This document shows positions 12,310 to 22,668 of a stretch of DNA of 64,000 nucleotides, in pieces. The notes beneath the pieces are model-generated. The model ran no database searches. It was not told the origin of the DNA and saw only the letters and a program-made list of their open reading frames with translations. The stretch's first letter is position 1; the number at the start of each line of letters is the position of its first letter. This DNA comes from Anastrepha obliqua (lineage: Eukaryota; Arthropoda; Insecta; Diptera; Tephritidae). Where the stretch lies: contig NC_072893.1 in NCBI RefSeq assembly GCF_027943255.1, forward strand, positions 63,396,001 to 63,460,000. Direction: 5' to 3'. The position numbers and the translations under genes were made by a program.

Positions 12310-12724
12310 GTGAGTTTGTTTTTTCATATCCCCTTTTTGTTTTTCCTAATAAAATATGAAATTGTTGCAACTAAAATTTATTGAGAGGAAAACCAGCCGA
12401 CTGCTTGGAGCAGTGGGCTACTCATTTTTTTTCGTTTTAAAGCGGTATTCTTGTTGTTTAAAGCAATATTACATAGGTCTACAAAATTTACTTTTTATGA
12501 TTATTTTTTATATGAGACTGGTTGCCGATGTATTTTTGTATGCTTAACACGATTCTGGGGCCCAAAAGTGCCTCTTAAGTTACGGTTTTGAGAAAATGCT
12601 CCATGGGGAGCAGGAAGCAGCAGAACACTATTAAATTACCTATTACTATGATTACTATGATTACCGTTAACTTGAGGTTTATAAAACTGACATCGGATTT
12701 GTAATTAGTAACCCCATAGGCGGC
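12310..12724 (+). other. Start of rugose intron 1
   Basis: Begins with the GTGAGT donor at 12310 and shows no further coding signal. If no unseen exon intervenes, the intron runs to the right edge of the window, at least 51,691 bp. Confidence 0.7.
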
Positions 12725-13012
12725 CGCCGTAGCTGAATGGGTTGGGGCGTGACTACCATTCGGATTTCAAAGATAGAACGTTGGTTCGAATCTTGGTGAA
12801 AGGCTAAAATGCCGGAAAAGTTTTTTCTAATAGCGGTCGCCCCTCGGCAAGCAATGGCAAACCTCCGAGTGTATTTCTGCCATGAAAAAGCTCCTCATAA
12901 AAATAATTGCCGTTCGGAATCGGCTTGAAACTGTAGGTCCCTCCATTTGTGGAACAACATCAAGACGCACGCCACAAATAGGAGGAGGAGCTCGGCACCC
13001 AAAAAAGGTGCC
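12725..13012 (+). repeat. tRNA-derived SINE, copy 2
   Basis: Same unit as at 3547: box A-like TAGCTGAATGGGTTGG, box B-like GGTTCGAATCTTGG near 12783, the TAATAGCGGTCGCCCCTCGG body and CACGCCACAAATAGGAGGAG near the end. The terminal segment is shortened, lacking the GGCCAAACA phrase, and has no AT tail. It lies about 400 bp inside rugose intron 1 in the sense orientation. Confidence 0.78.
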
Positions 13013-13344
13013 TTTGACTAGTAATTTTTATGAGTGAACTTCAAAATCACTGAACTTCAAAACGGTTAAACGCATTTTATCGAAGTTGTTTTAATTTTTT
13101 TGGGAATTTGAGTTCCTTTCGTTCCAAGGGTTTTTGTGGTGCCTAAAATCTATAGGTTTTTTCTGGAAGGGGCATAAGAAATATGCATTCAAATAAAACA
13201 CAAAACGATCTGATGTACGAATTTGGGCGAAATTTAATGTTAAATGTGTTAAATTTAGGTTAGGAATTCTGTATTACTCGTAACACCATCGAGGGAATAT
13301 TAACAGCGATCGGATTTTTTTAAAAAAATGTTTCACACTCTTTG

Positions 13345-13600
13345 ACACTTATCAGCTGGAACAATGGAAATTATGGTTTCGATGTGCTGTTCATCAGCTT
13401 TTTTAATGAAGTTTGTGCGCTTCGATGATCGAGAGGCTTCGGTTTTTCAGTTATCTTCAACTTGTAACCGTCTAGACCAAGATATTTACGCCACAACTCA
13501 TCACAGTGTTGGGAAAGAGATTGTTAATTTGTGTGAATGGCCTGCTGCGACCGTAGATGCTGTATTTCGGTAGACTTTGCATGAAATTTCAATCGCTTGA
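13345..13600 (-). pseudogene. Worn DD41D transposase fragment (DNA-binding region)
   Basis: Read on the minus strand the segment gives a stretch resembling the DD41D family's YLGLDGYKLKITEKPKPLDH region, where relatives have DLGL.AYK.QL.QELKP.DH. It is short, frame-broken and lacks recognisable TIRs. Identification rests on this one motif and could be wrong. The flanks 13013-13344 and 13601-13936 show nothing recognisable. Confidence 0.4.
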
Positions 13601-13936
13601 ACTACACGAGCGATTGTAATTATTTATAAAAAAAACACTTTACATCATTTCTGAGATTTCCATTTATATATACTTGTCTAGCAGGAGGCCCAAAAAAAGT
13701 GGTTTCTTGATGCTACCCACTAAATTTGTAAAAATTAGTTATCTATATTTTTCTTTTTAATTCTTCCTCACAAATGATCAAAAAGTGTTTACAAAAATAC
13801 AAAAAAAAAAAAAGAAATATTATAAATATTAATTTTTTTTTTTGTAATATTTTATCAAAGTTTAAATAAGTAAAAAATTTGGAATTCTTTATTAGAGCAT
13901 AACCTCATAAAATTACTTTTGGCACAGCTTCAACTA

Positions 13937-14108
13937 CAGTGGCGAAAAACTAATCACCCAATCAGAGGATGTATAATTTTCAAAAATAGCGTCGTACGTA
14001 ATTTATATTCAAGATAAAAATTTCCCACTCAAAATCATTATTTTTTTTATATTTAGTAAAAAAAGTTATTTAAAACCAAAATTGGATGATCAATTTTGCG
14101 CCATTTTG
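13937..14108. mobile_element. Tc1/mariner-type MITE, copy A (172 bp)
   Basis: Ends are inverted: CAGTGGCGAAAAACTAATCA at left and the complement of CAATTTTGCGCCATTTTG at right, preceded by TA at 13935. Same family as the well-preserved copy at 35581. No coding capacity. Confidence 0.65.
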
Positions 14109-14735
14109 TGTAATGCTCAGAAGTATAGAATTATGAATACTTCACCATCAAGTTAAAAGGAACATAAATTATACATAGCTGTAGTTACAGGAATCCCATC
14201 TCGATCTCGCTCAAAGCGTTCAGTTAAGCTCTAGAGAAGGTGTAATTGACTTACATACTTCCAAGGGTGCTTAAAAAACTATTTTTGTAAAAATTTTACA
14301 AATTTGGGAGGCACAAAAAATATTCCAGAAGTGTTTTTACTATGTGGAGTATTTCTAAAACTGGAGAAGTCCACAGAAGTAGTCACAGAGTGGCAATTAA
14401 AGATTTTTTTTCTGTGCGACAGGCGGGGTTTCTTAGTAAGAATTGCAGTATACCAATTTTTTTTTTCATAAATTATCATATTAAAATACAAAAAATCGTT
14501 TATTTGGTTTATATAGACCAGAGCAGACCTCGTGGGATTTGATTTCATGATGTTTTTTGTGCTCTCTACTCACCATCGTACCCCATTCAAACCCATCCTG
14601 ATAAACCTAAGATAGAGCTGTGTTGGTCTGAGCGTATGTGTTAAGGAACAATAAGGAAAATTTTTCTGGACAAAAAATTTTTTGATTCTTGTTTTGAAAA
14701 TCTCATTGCAGGTAGAACAGCGGGTAATACCAGTA
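14109..14735. other. Noncoding intron sequence
   Basis: AT-rich. Overlapping short ORFs on both strands at 14279-14548 are chance readings. Nothing recognised. Confidence 0.4.
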
Positions 14736-15345
14736 TAAGGTGTTTTTTAAGAGCTTGAGCATTTAAAATAATAATACAAAACATAAATATTGTTTTAATG
14801 AAGTTATTATAATTCATATTATAAATTTAATGGCATTTATGATTTCATTTACATACATATATGTTCGTCGCTACTAAGACGATTCCATCAGTCCATTTTT
14901 TGACTACTTTTTCTAATAAATCTGAATAATAAATCTAAATGAGCTCAATCAGCAACAATGCGACTTAACCGATGGCCATTTGGTTTTAATTCTTGCATGA
15001 GCCGTATTTTATAGGTACGAAAGCCAAGACCGTTACGTAAAATTTTCCACGTAGTCGAAGGACAAAGGCCAACAAGTTGAGAACGACGATCGAACGACAG
15101 TCGGTTCTACGTAACCGGAACGCCCCGGATTTATATTCGCTCAAAGACTATCACCTCGTATATGTATGGGGAATATTTCTGCTGCTACAACAACAACAAC
15201 AAGAACGACGACGAATAGACATTTCGGCGTCTTCTTCAACACTTCGCTCCATGAACTTCACGAACAGATTTTTTTAAGTAAATTTTCAAAATTTAGAAGT
15301 ATTGTTCTGGCGTTAAACGATTAATGGTGACTTGCCAAACCTTAC
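14736..15345 (-). mobile_element. DD41D transposon remnant split by a retroposon
   Basis: Left end starts GGTGTTTTTTAAGAGCTTGA, an end also found at 35817 and 43545. Minus-strand translation shows the DNA-binding half of a DD41D transposase: INRLTPEQ near 15320, then EMSIRRRSQLVGLCPSTTWK and IRLMQELKPNGH toward 14950. The catalytic part is missing. The frame is interrupted only by the retroposon at 15090-15202; removing it and one target copy rejoins EMSIRRR to SQLVGL. The right TIR is not recognisable. Confidence 0.7.
15081..15211 (+). repeat. Short CAA-tailed retroposon, copy with 9-bp TSD
   Basis: Element 15090-15202 (113 bp) starts TCGAACGACAGTCGGTTCTA and ends in (CAA)n. The duplicated target GAACGACGA is exact at 15081-15089 and 15203-15211. 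It lies inside a transposase remnant, whose frame is restored when the element and one target copy are ignored. This fixes both element boundaries independently of any alignment. Confidence 0.85.
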
Positions 15346-17200
15346 TGAACTGAAATGTCAACGCAGTTTGCCATTCTCAGCTGTTAAATCATTAAAACCG
15401 TTATAAATATATGGAATGGTGATGATGGAATTTTTTTCTTTTTTTATAAAATTTAAAAATTAGATTTATATGGTTTTTTAGAAAATAATTTATACTTTTA
15501 TACTCCATAATACTTTTCTATTTTTTTACATAAATCATGAATATTAAAAAAAAAAAATCAGTCAGAACTGCCCATTGTTTTATCGCGTGCTTTATAAGCA
15601 AATAGCAATATTTGGAACGAATTTTCCTTTTGTTCTCAAAATTTTAACATTAATGAGAAATATTTGGATATATTTAGGAATGCAGAGTGTTAGTAAACAT
15701 TTCAAAGTTTTATAGCAAAGGCTCAGCACTTCAATCCGCTGAGCCATTTTTGATATTTTGCTGTTTGAAAATTAATTTTATGATTTCTTAATATATTTTG
15801 GCTTTTTGACACGCCCTCTTTGCAAGCTTATGCAATGAATGTCGAAAAACGCCTCCAGGAGAGATTAACTTCGAAATACAAACCACCCTGTGCGAATCGG
15901 AATAGTTATTTACGTACATACAAATTTTGCCACTCTGTTTTACCAGATGCAGAGATCAACATTTACGAGTACAGAGGTTATACTTGTAGCCAATACAATG
16001 TTGATTATATAAAATAGTTATTCTTAGGTTCTAAAATGTTTATGCTTTTACATATGTAAGTAGATACCCACTCGCTTTATTGCTACTTTCAAGCTTCATG
16101 TAATCCCATTAAAGTTGAGCATTTACTTCAGCTAAACTAGTTTTATCGGCAAGTGCAAATATTGAGTGATATACATACATAAGTATGTATGTACGAGTAT
16201 GTACATAAACTTCTGAAAGTCGTATTAACTGAAATTCATTACTTGTATGTACATAGAGATTCATGTGCTCAAGTTTGTATACTTGCGAGGCTATTTACGC
16301 ATTCAAAGAGGGTGTAAGTATGTAAGTTTCACTTTCAACTGAACCAAAAAACTCGATCAGCAAACGAGTTTGGCCGCGAAATTCCAGAGTCAGCCTGACA
16401 AACAAGTACACACAACCTGCGGGAACCAGTTACATACAGGCATATATACATCTGTGTGTGTACTTATATGACTCTAGTTACTCTGTTGAAGTGTTCATGC
16501 ACATTCCTGCAAATGTTCTTAGATAAATATGCACACTTAGTGGCTTCATCAAAGGGAGAAAAAATTGAAGGTTAATGAAATGAATTTTCTTGTTTTGTTT
16601 TTTCGTAATAAATGTTTAATTTTGTCGGACGCATAGAATCAAGTTACGGTTGGTAATTATTCATGGCACGTTGATTTTGTGTAGCAAAAAAATTAAAATA
16701 ATTTTTAGAAGATAACGAATTTACAGCTACATACATATGTATTTAGATTACATTTCAAGCATTTGACAATAAGTACTCGTACATCCGCCTCTGTTTGCCA
16801 AACTTTCTTTATACCGATTTTCAGTTGATTCAAAAAATAATGGCTTAGATAAGTCAAGCATTTTCTGAGTTGTATTTAAATATTTCTACTACAAATTTCT
16901 CGACATTTTTTTAAATAAATATTTGAATGATTTTTTTGAGGAACCGAATTTCTTGCAAACCATAAATATATTTAAGATTCTAATTCTTTTTTTAAGTTTC
17001 ACAATTTTTTCAAAAATATTCCATTTGCCAGCCCGGGATGAAAATTTGAGATTTGTGATGAAATGCCACTTGTAGTGGCTTGAAACATTTGCCACTCAAG
17101 CATTAGCAAATATCACTCCCTCTTACACTATTTAGATATTCCATGCACCTAAAAGCGCTTCCTCGAACACATCTGCAGCTACATACCAATATCAGCGGGA
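15346..17200. other. Noncoding intron sequence
   Basis: AT-rich single-copy-looking sequence with scattered TATG/TACATA microsatellite runs at about 16165-16210. No ORF of interest, no transposon ends seen. Confidence 0.4.
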
Positions 17201-17209
17201 ATTGTTGAA

Positions 17210-17330
17210 ACCGAAATGTCGAGATATTTTTTAGTGTAATCTCGAGATTTTGAGATAATTTTTAGTGTAGTCCCGTGATTTCGGGATATTTTTTAGTGCA
17301 TTTCCGAGATTTCGTGATTCGCTCCAAGCC
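17210..17330. repeat. ~32-bp minisatellite, about 3.5 units
   Basis: Units share the frame (C)CGAGATTT(C)G(A/G)GATA followed by TTTTTTAGTG: ends of TTTTTTAGTGTA, TTTTTAGTGTAG and TTTTTTAGTGCA recur about every 32 bases. Each unit contains an imperfect palindrome (TCTCGAGATTTTGAGATA). The sequence 17331-17578 beyond it is unremarkable. Confidence 0.55.
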
Positions 17331-17578
17331 ATAACTTTCTTAAATTCAGTAAAAATTTTGCGAGCCATTTTTATTTAACTATTTTTATATTGTTCACTTT
17401 TAATTGTTTTAGCACTGCATTAAAATAAAATCTTTTATTCCACAACAATACAAGAATATTTTATACTATTTTAAACATTTGAGCATTAAGGTTTAAAACA
17501 GTTACTAAAGGCAAAAACGGTTTCAGACATCCACAATTATGTACAATTTTAGAAAACCTAATTTATACTTTTTATGGG

Positions 17579-17910
17579 CGGCCGCCGTAGCCGAATGGGT
17601 TGGTGTGTGACTACCTTTCGGAATTCACAGAGAGAACGTAGGTTCGAATCTCGGTGAAACACTAAAACTAAGAAAAACATTTTTCTTATAGCGTTCGCCC
17701 CTCGGCAGGCAAAGGCAAATCTCCGAGTGTATTTCTGCCATGAAAAAGCTCCTCATAAAAAAAAATATCTGCCGTTCGGAGTCGCCTTGAAACTGTAGGT
17801 CCCTCCATTTGTGGGACAACATCAAGACGTACGCCACAAATAGGAGGAAGAGCTCGGCCAAACACCCAGAAAGGGTGCGCCAATTATATATACATACATA
17901 TATATATATC
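17579..17910 (+). repeat. tRNA-derived SINE, copy 3 (best-preserved head)
   Basis: Head GCCGCCGTAGCCGAATGGGT, box A-like TAGCCGAATGGGTTGG at 17588 and box B-like GGTTCGAATCTCGG at 17641 are the cleanest in the window. The body matches the other copies and it ends CAATTATATATACATACATA, an AT-rich tail. Sense to rugose. Confidence 0.82.
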
Positions 17911-18289
17911 ATTTATAATTTATGCTAATTAGTAGTTTCAGCACCTTACAAATTAACCAAAAAAAAAAAATCATCTCTACGATTTGCCTGTCATTTGTGT
18001 AGAATTCGCTTCTGAATCCGAATTCAGACATTCATTTAAAAAAAATCGGACATTTTCCGAGATACATACAATAAAAATTGAAATGTTTCCAGTTCTTTGA
18101 AGCGACAGAGGAAATACGCCTATTTTGCATTATTTCGCACTTTTTTTGGAATTCTTTTTAGAGGCACAATGAAATAAATCGTAATTCTGAAATAGTCTTT
18201 TATTGTACATCATTTGAACTAAAGTAGTGTGTTTGTTTTGTTTTAAAGCAATATAAAAGAAAATGGTGGCTGTACAGCTTCCCTTCGTC

Positions 18290-18430
18290 TGAGCTGTTCG
18301 TTTGGTACGGCGAATGGCCCGACCAATTGCCGACCGGAATGACCCGATTCTATATATCCGATTAAGGAGTGTCACTTCAGTAACTTTCCCCTCACCTATA
18401 TGGGGAATGTGTATTCTGTTACATTAACCA
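18290..18430 (+). repeat. Worn copy of the short CAA-tailed retroposon
   Basis: CCGGAATGACCCGATTCTAT, then AGGAGTGTCACTTCAG and TATATGGGGAATGTGTATTC follow the order of the copies at 4714 (minus) and 15090. The CAA tail is lost and boundaries are approximate. The flanks 17911-18289 and 18431-19345 show nothing else I recognise. Confidence 0.6.
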
Positions 18431-19629
18431 AATTTATGGTAAACAAAAAAACAAAAAAAAAAAAACAACTGCAGTTACGAGTGCACATGTGAATAGCTAT
18501 AGGAGTAAGTAGGATTTTTTGATACATCGATGTTTGAAAAAAAACTGCGTGTTTTGAAAAAAGTTAAGAATTTAATTTAAAAATCATTCGAAATTCGCTC
18601 ATAAAAAACTATTTAAATAATAGAAAACATCCACCCGTAACAGAATATAATTTAAAAGTCTAAATAGGAGCGTAAAAAAATTTGATTCACCTTAATCCAT
18701 TGAATATATGAATATTTTTTACAACATCCTTTGGGCAAATTAAAAAAAAAATCTTGAAAATTGTACACTGGCCTTATGTCTTAGTTAAGCTTAGATTCTA
18801 GCGGATCGGTCAAGTGAAATGCCGAAATACTTTTGGAACTAAGTACTTATTTTTATTATTATTATTAATATTTTTGAAAACGAAATTTGCTTATTAGTAT
18901 CCATTTACATATATTCGTTACAATTGTACTATGCTTCTACAAAATGTTCAATAATCGGTAATAACAAACAAATATTATTTTATTATAATTTTTTAATTAA
19001 TTAATTTTTTTTAAATTAATATTTTTTTAAATACAAAACAAAGATAATAAAATTTTATACGAATGTGAATTTCCTCCACTCTAAAAAACATGCGCCGGAT
19101 ATGACGAAAAAAAAGCATATTGAGGTAACAAAAACCTCTTAAAAACACCGGGATTATGATACCTACTACGTGAGGTGCATACATACATACATATCAAATT
19201 GAAATCATAACGCCTGCCTGCATTGCCATGAATTGCAATTAAGATTACAGAATTACTATATTTAGATTTGTTTGCACTGTAGCGTGCAAATTTATGTTCA
19301 AACCTTGCACAATTGGAATCTTCGATATGTGGAATGTGATGATAATACAGGCTGCGTACGATATTTGAGGAGAACTTAAGAGTAAAGCTAATTAGCTTTT
19401 ATTTTGTACAAAATTGAATAGAACTTTACCAATTTTTTACACAATATTAACTTATTATAATAATATTTATATCTATAAAATTTCCATTAGTTGCAATAAC
19501 ATCCTCGAATGATTGCATGCTCCAATCAAGTGTTTCTTATTCATATTGACCATAACGGTATTAGTTAGCGTTATGAGGATGTTTATTGGTTTCACGCTCA
19601 ACTAAAGGGTTTTCCAATAAGAGGTGTTA

Positions 19630-20429
19630 TTCCCGTAAATGATCAATGGTTTCGTTGCTTGTGTGGCACGTAGCGACGTCTTGTTGAAAATAAACGTTGT
19701 CCAGTTCAATACCATTCATTTCTGGCGATAAAAATTCCTTAATCATATCTCGCTAGCACAATCCATTCACTGTGTCTTAACTGTCGCTCTAGCTTCATTT
19801 TCGAAAAAGTAAGGTGCAATGACTCCGCCGGACCATAAACCGCACCAAACAGTCACACGTTGAGGATAGAGAGGCTTTTCAACAATAACTCTTGGATTAG
19901 AATTTCTAAGCCCACGATTCGACAATTTTGCTTGCTGACGAAGCCGCCGAGGTGAAAATGGGCCTCATCCCTCAAGATGATTTTTCGATGGAATTCCGGA
20001 TCATTTTCATGCATTTCAACGACCCAATCAGCAAAGACACGACGTTGTTGATGATCGGCCGGCTTGAGTTCTTGTGTTAACTGGACTTTATACGCCTTAA
20101 GACCCAAATCCTTATGCAAAATGCGGTGTAAAGACGTTTGCGAAATGCCTAATTCCAAAAAACGACGAGGAATGGACGCACCTGGGTTTTCTTCAACACT
20201 TTCGGCTACAACGGCTGCTCTTGAGCGACGTGCACGGGTTTTATTTTTCACATCACTAACTTGTCCCAACAGCTCGAATTTTTTCACCAAATTCTGTATT
20301 GCGGTCCGACAAGGTGCTTCACGATGACCCAAAAATGTTCGAGTTTTACGAACCGTCTCTGCCGAATTTTCCCCATTTTTATAGTGAATTTTAATAATTT
20401 CAATGCGTTGTTTAAGCGTGTATCGTTCC
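19630..20429 (-). pseudogene. DD41D transposase, C-terminal catalytic part deleted
   Basis: Reading begins KKERYTLKQRIEIIKIHYKN and carries a full DNA-binding half (GHREAPCRTAIQNLVKKFEL, then LGISQTSLHRILHKDLGLK and TQELKPADHQQRRVFADW). First Asp is in ILRDEAHFHLGG. A frameshift follows KQNCRI near 19915. Second Asp is in YFQQDVATCHTS. The sequence stops at NETIDHLRE, exactly where the left TIR begins, so the third Asp and C-terminus are gone. The start codon region is separated from the right TIR by the TTAA element. Not functional. Confidence 0.85.
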
Positions 20430-20440
20430 TTTTTTATTAA

Positions 20441-21170
20441 GGGGTTAGTCTACTTTGTCACTTTAAAATTTTTCAATTTTTTTTTTTTGCATAATTTGAA
20501 AGTATATATATCCAGAAATATTGTGTAAAAATTTTAAGAAAATCCGAGCACTCTAACTATTTTTTTTTTACCTGAACATCATTTCGTCTACCTGCGCGTA
20601 TAGCGTGCATTAAAAACTTTAAACGCGTTTTTCTCAAAACAACGTTTTCAAAATCTAGCTCCACTGTATCTCAAAAACTAATCAACCGATTTTCATAAAA
20701 TTTGGATCACCTATTCTAGACATAATTTGCACCAAATTGACGCTCGGGGGTTTTGAAATTTTAAATTTTTACTATATATTTTTTTTAAATATGCGAAAAA
20801 AAAACCGTTCTATCAAAAATTTTCCATTTTTATCAGCCATTTTTTTTGTCTTCATTAAAACCTAATATCCGAGGGTCATTTTGTAGCCAGTATCTTACTG
20901 AATCTGAAACATTTTGATTTTTTTGTTTCAGACAAGCCGTTCTTGAGTTCTGATGGAGCTGCCTCACCAACCCATGTTTGAGACGTTACGCTTCACTGCT
21001 ATTTTTTTACTAAAAATACTATAAAATTGAATAAAAAAAAATTTATTTCTGAATTTTAAGACTTTATTTAATAAATCAAACAAATTTTATATTACTATCA
21101 TTTATAGTTTTCTCAAAAAAAAAATCACGAATATAGCCTTTTTTTCGAGTCTCCAAAGTAGACTGACCCC
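20441..21170 (+). mobile_element. TTAA/GGGG repeat family, copy 1 (innermost insert)
   Basis: Flanked by TTAA at 20437-20440 and 21171-21174 with inverted ends GGGGTTAGTCTACTTTG / CAAAGTAGACTGACCCC. 730 bp, no protein. Carries the family core (AAACGCGTTTTTCTCAAAAC near 20621, AACTAATCAACCGATTTTCA near 20677) and an acceptor-like run ending TTTGTTTCAG at about 20933. TTAA duplication is the mark of piggyBac-type transposition, but I see no piggyBac protein and the GGGG end is unusual for it. Confidence 0.8.
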
Positions 21171-21669
21171 TTAATAGCGTAGTTTCCAATTGTCAAATAT
21201 CAAAAAATGAAAGCTTCAAAAGTGCCATCTACCGAAATAACGGGCTATTCAAAATAACACCTGCTATTGGAAAACCCTTTACGTTCCATATGTTTGGTGT
21301 TATGTGATCATGGAAATTTTCAGCCGGGACGGTTTCTGAACGATCCTCGAGTTTTTTCCGCTCTGCAACAGCTTTGTCATTGCCGCTTACTGCTTCCAAT
21401 TCACGGCGAACCTTATGAAAGATTGAACGGACGCACTTAAGAAAATTAGAGATTTCTAAATCAGTGTGACTTGCGCATTTAGCGACGATAGCTGCATGCC
21501 TCTTTATTTCCATGTCTTATGTGAAAAAGAGCAAAAAGAAAAATATTGATTTCGGGAAGTTATTACATATATTCATATCCTCAACTACCGTATGCACCCT
21601 GTACTTATACATAGTTCTCAAAACGCTTACACATATTACCCGCTGCTATATAATGTCTTGGCGAAAATT

Positions 21670-21906
21670 GCTTTTCGTTTGGTCTCCGGTCAAATGAAGG
21701 AAACAAAGTTTTTTTTCAATAGCCGTCGCCACCGGCAGGCAATATCAGGCCTTTGCATGTATTTCTGCCATAACGAAATTTCCCCTAAAAACCATCAGTC
21801 GTTCGCAGGCGGCATAAAGCTATAGGGCATTCCATTCGTAGAAAAACATCAAGTCGCAATCTTCGAAATGAGAACCAGTTCGGCTAAAAACTTATCTTTG
21901 CCAATT
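21670..21906 (+). repeat. Worn tRNA-derived SINE, copy 4
   Basis: Keeps GTATTTCTGCCATAACGAAA, GTCGTTCGCAGGCGGCATAA and CATTCGTAGAAAAACATCAA in the family order, with many substitutions and a lost tRNA-like head. It sits just outside the maT-like element. Confidence 0.6.
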
Positions 21907-22666
21907 ACTCAGCTGTTTAAAGTACTCACTTCATGCGTTGCTCCTTTGCTTACAGCGATTCATGAATACAGCAAAGTGTGATATTTCTTCATATGTAGCA
22001 TACATATTTAAACCTATGTATATGCAATTATACAGGTACACCTATTTTTCATATTTACACCTATAAATGTATATACAATTATACAGGCACATAAAAATAT
22101 ATATTCACTTGAGTTTTTATAAATAAAATGTCACATTCTTTCGTTTTTTACCCCATCATCACTCGTTTATCTTATCGTAACACGTTGTTCCCCTTTGATT
22201 CAATTATTCTCCCTACAAATTTTGTTATCAGCATTTTATATGCACATATACCTATACATTTGCGCAAATGTACCTATTTTATATTGCAATAAAACAACAA
22301 CCACAACCGGCCGGTCTGCATTCAATTATATCCTATTCTTTAACGCTTCCATTGCATTTGCTCTCTCATATTTTTGTGGAGGTTTGTTTGTAGAGGCGTG
22401 ATCGCTTACCATTATGCTTTTTTTTGTTTTTATGCTCTCCGATAGTTCTCTGCATATTCACTCGACAACGCATACACATTCGTACTTGTGCTATGTTTTT
22501 ACTTCTACACTTGCTTTTGTAGCTCTATCGCTATTTATTTTTTTATGTTTCTGCTAACGAATGATTTTAATTTTCTGGTGTTGTCAGGTGCCAATGAAGT
22601 CGAATGAAGTTACTTTTGAAATTATTACTATACGTGTACTTGTATCACATAGCACGGTGGTATACA
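21907..22666. other. Noncoding intron sequence
   Basis: AT-rich with short TATATA/CATATA repeats. No feature recognised. Confidence 0.4.
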
Positions 22667-22668
22667 TA

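Larger units (their letters stand above)
19605..21279 (-). mobile_element. DD41D element nested in the maT-like element
   Basis: TIRs AAGGGTTTTCCAATAAGAGG at 19605 and the complement of CTGCTATTGGAAAACCCTT at 21279 are flanked by TA at 19603-19604 and 21280-21281. Net of its own insert it is about 940 bp. It belongs to the same family as 59224-59764 by TIR and protein. The insertion falls in the maT reading between IWN and VVERETNK. Confidence 0.88.
19348..21601 (-). mobile_element. maT-like element, internally deleted, host of nested insertions
   Basis: Inverted ends TACAGGCTGCGTACGATATT at 19346 and the complement of CAACTACCGTATGCACCCTG at 21601 differ by a few bases; TA flanks both sides (19346-19347, 21602-21603). 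Without the nested DD41D element the unit is about 577 bp. Its transposase remnant begins MEIKRHAAIVAKCASHTDLE at 21513 (HTH region), then jumps to NFHDHITPNIW (near the C-terminal catalytic part of maT/DD37D-type proteins) and continues VVERETNKH once the insertion is removed. The middle of the protein is therefore deleted. Confidence 0.78.

Noticed and set aside
12033..12384. Alternative readings around the rugose exon, including extension past the donor
   Set aside because: The GTGAGT donor ends the conserved neurobeachin block exactly; the continuation [16 protein letters not shown] is intronic T-rich sequence.
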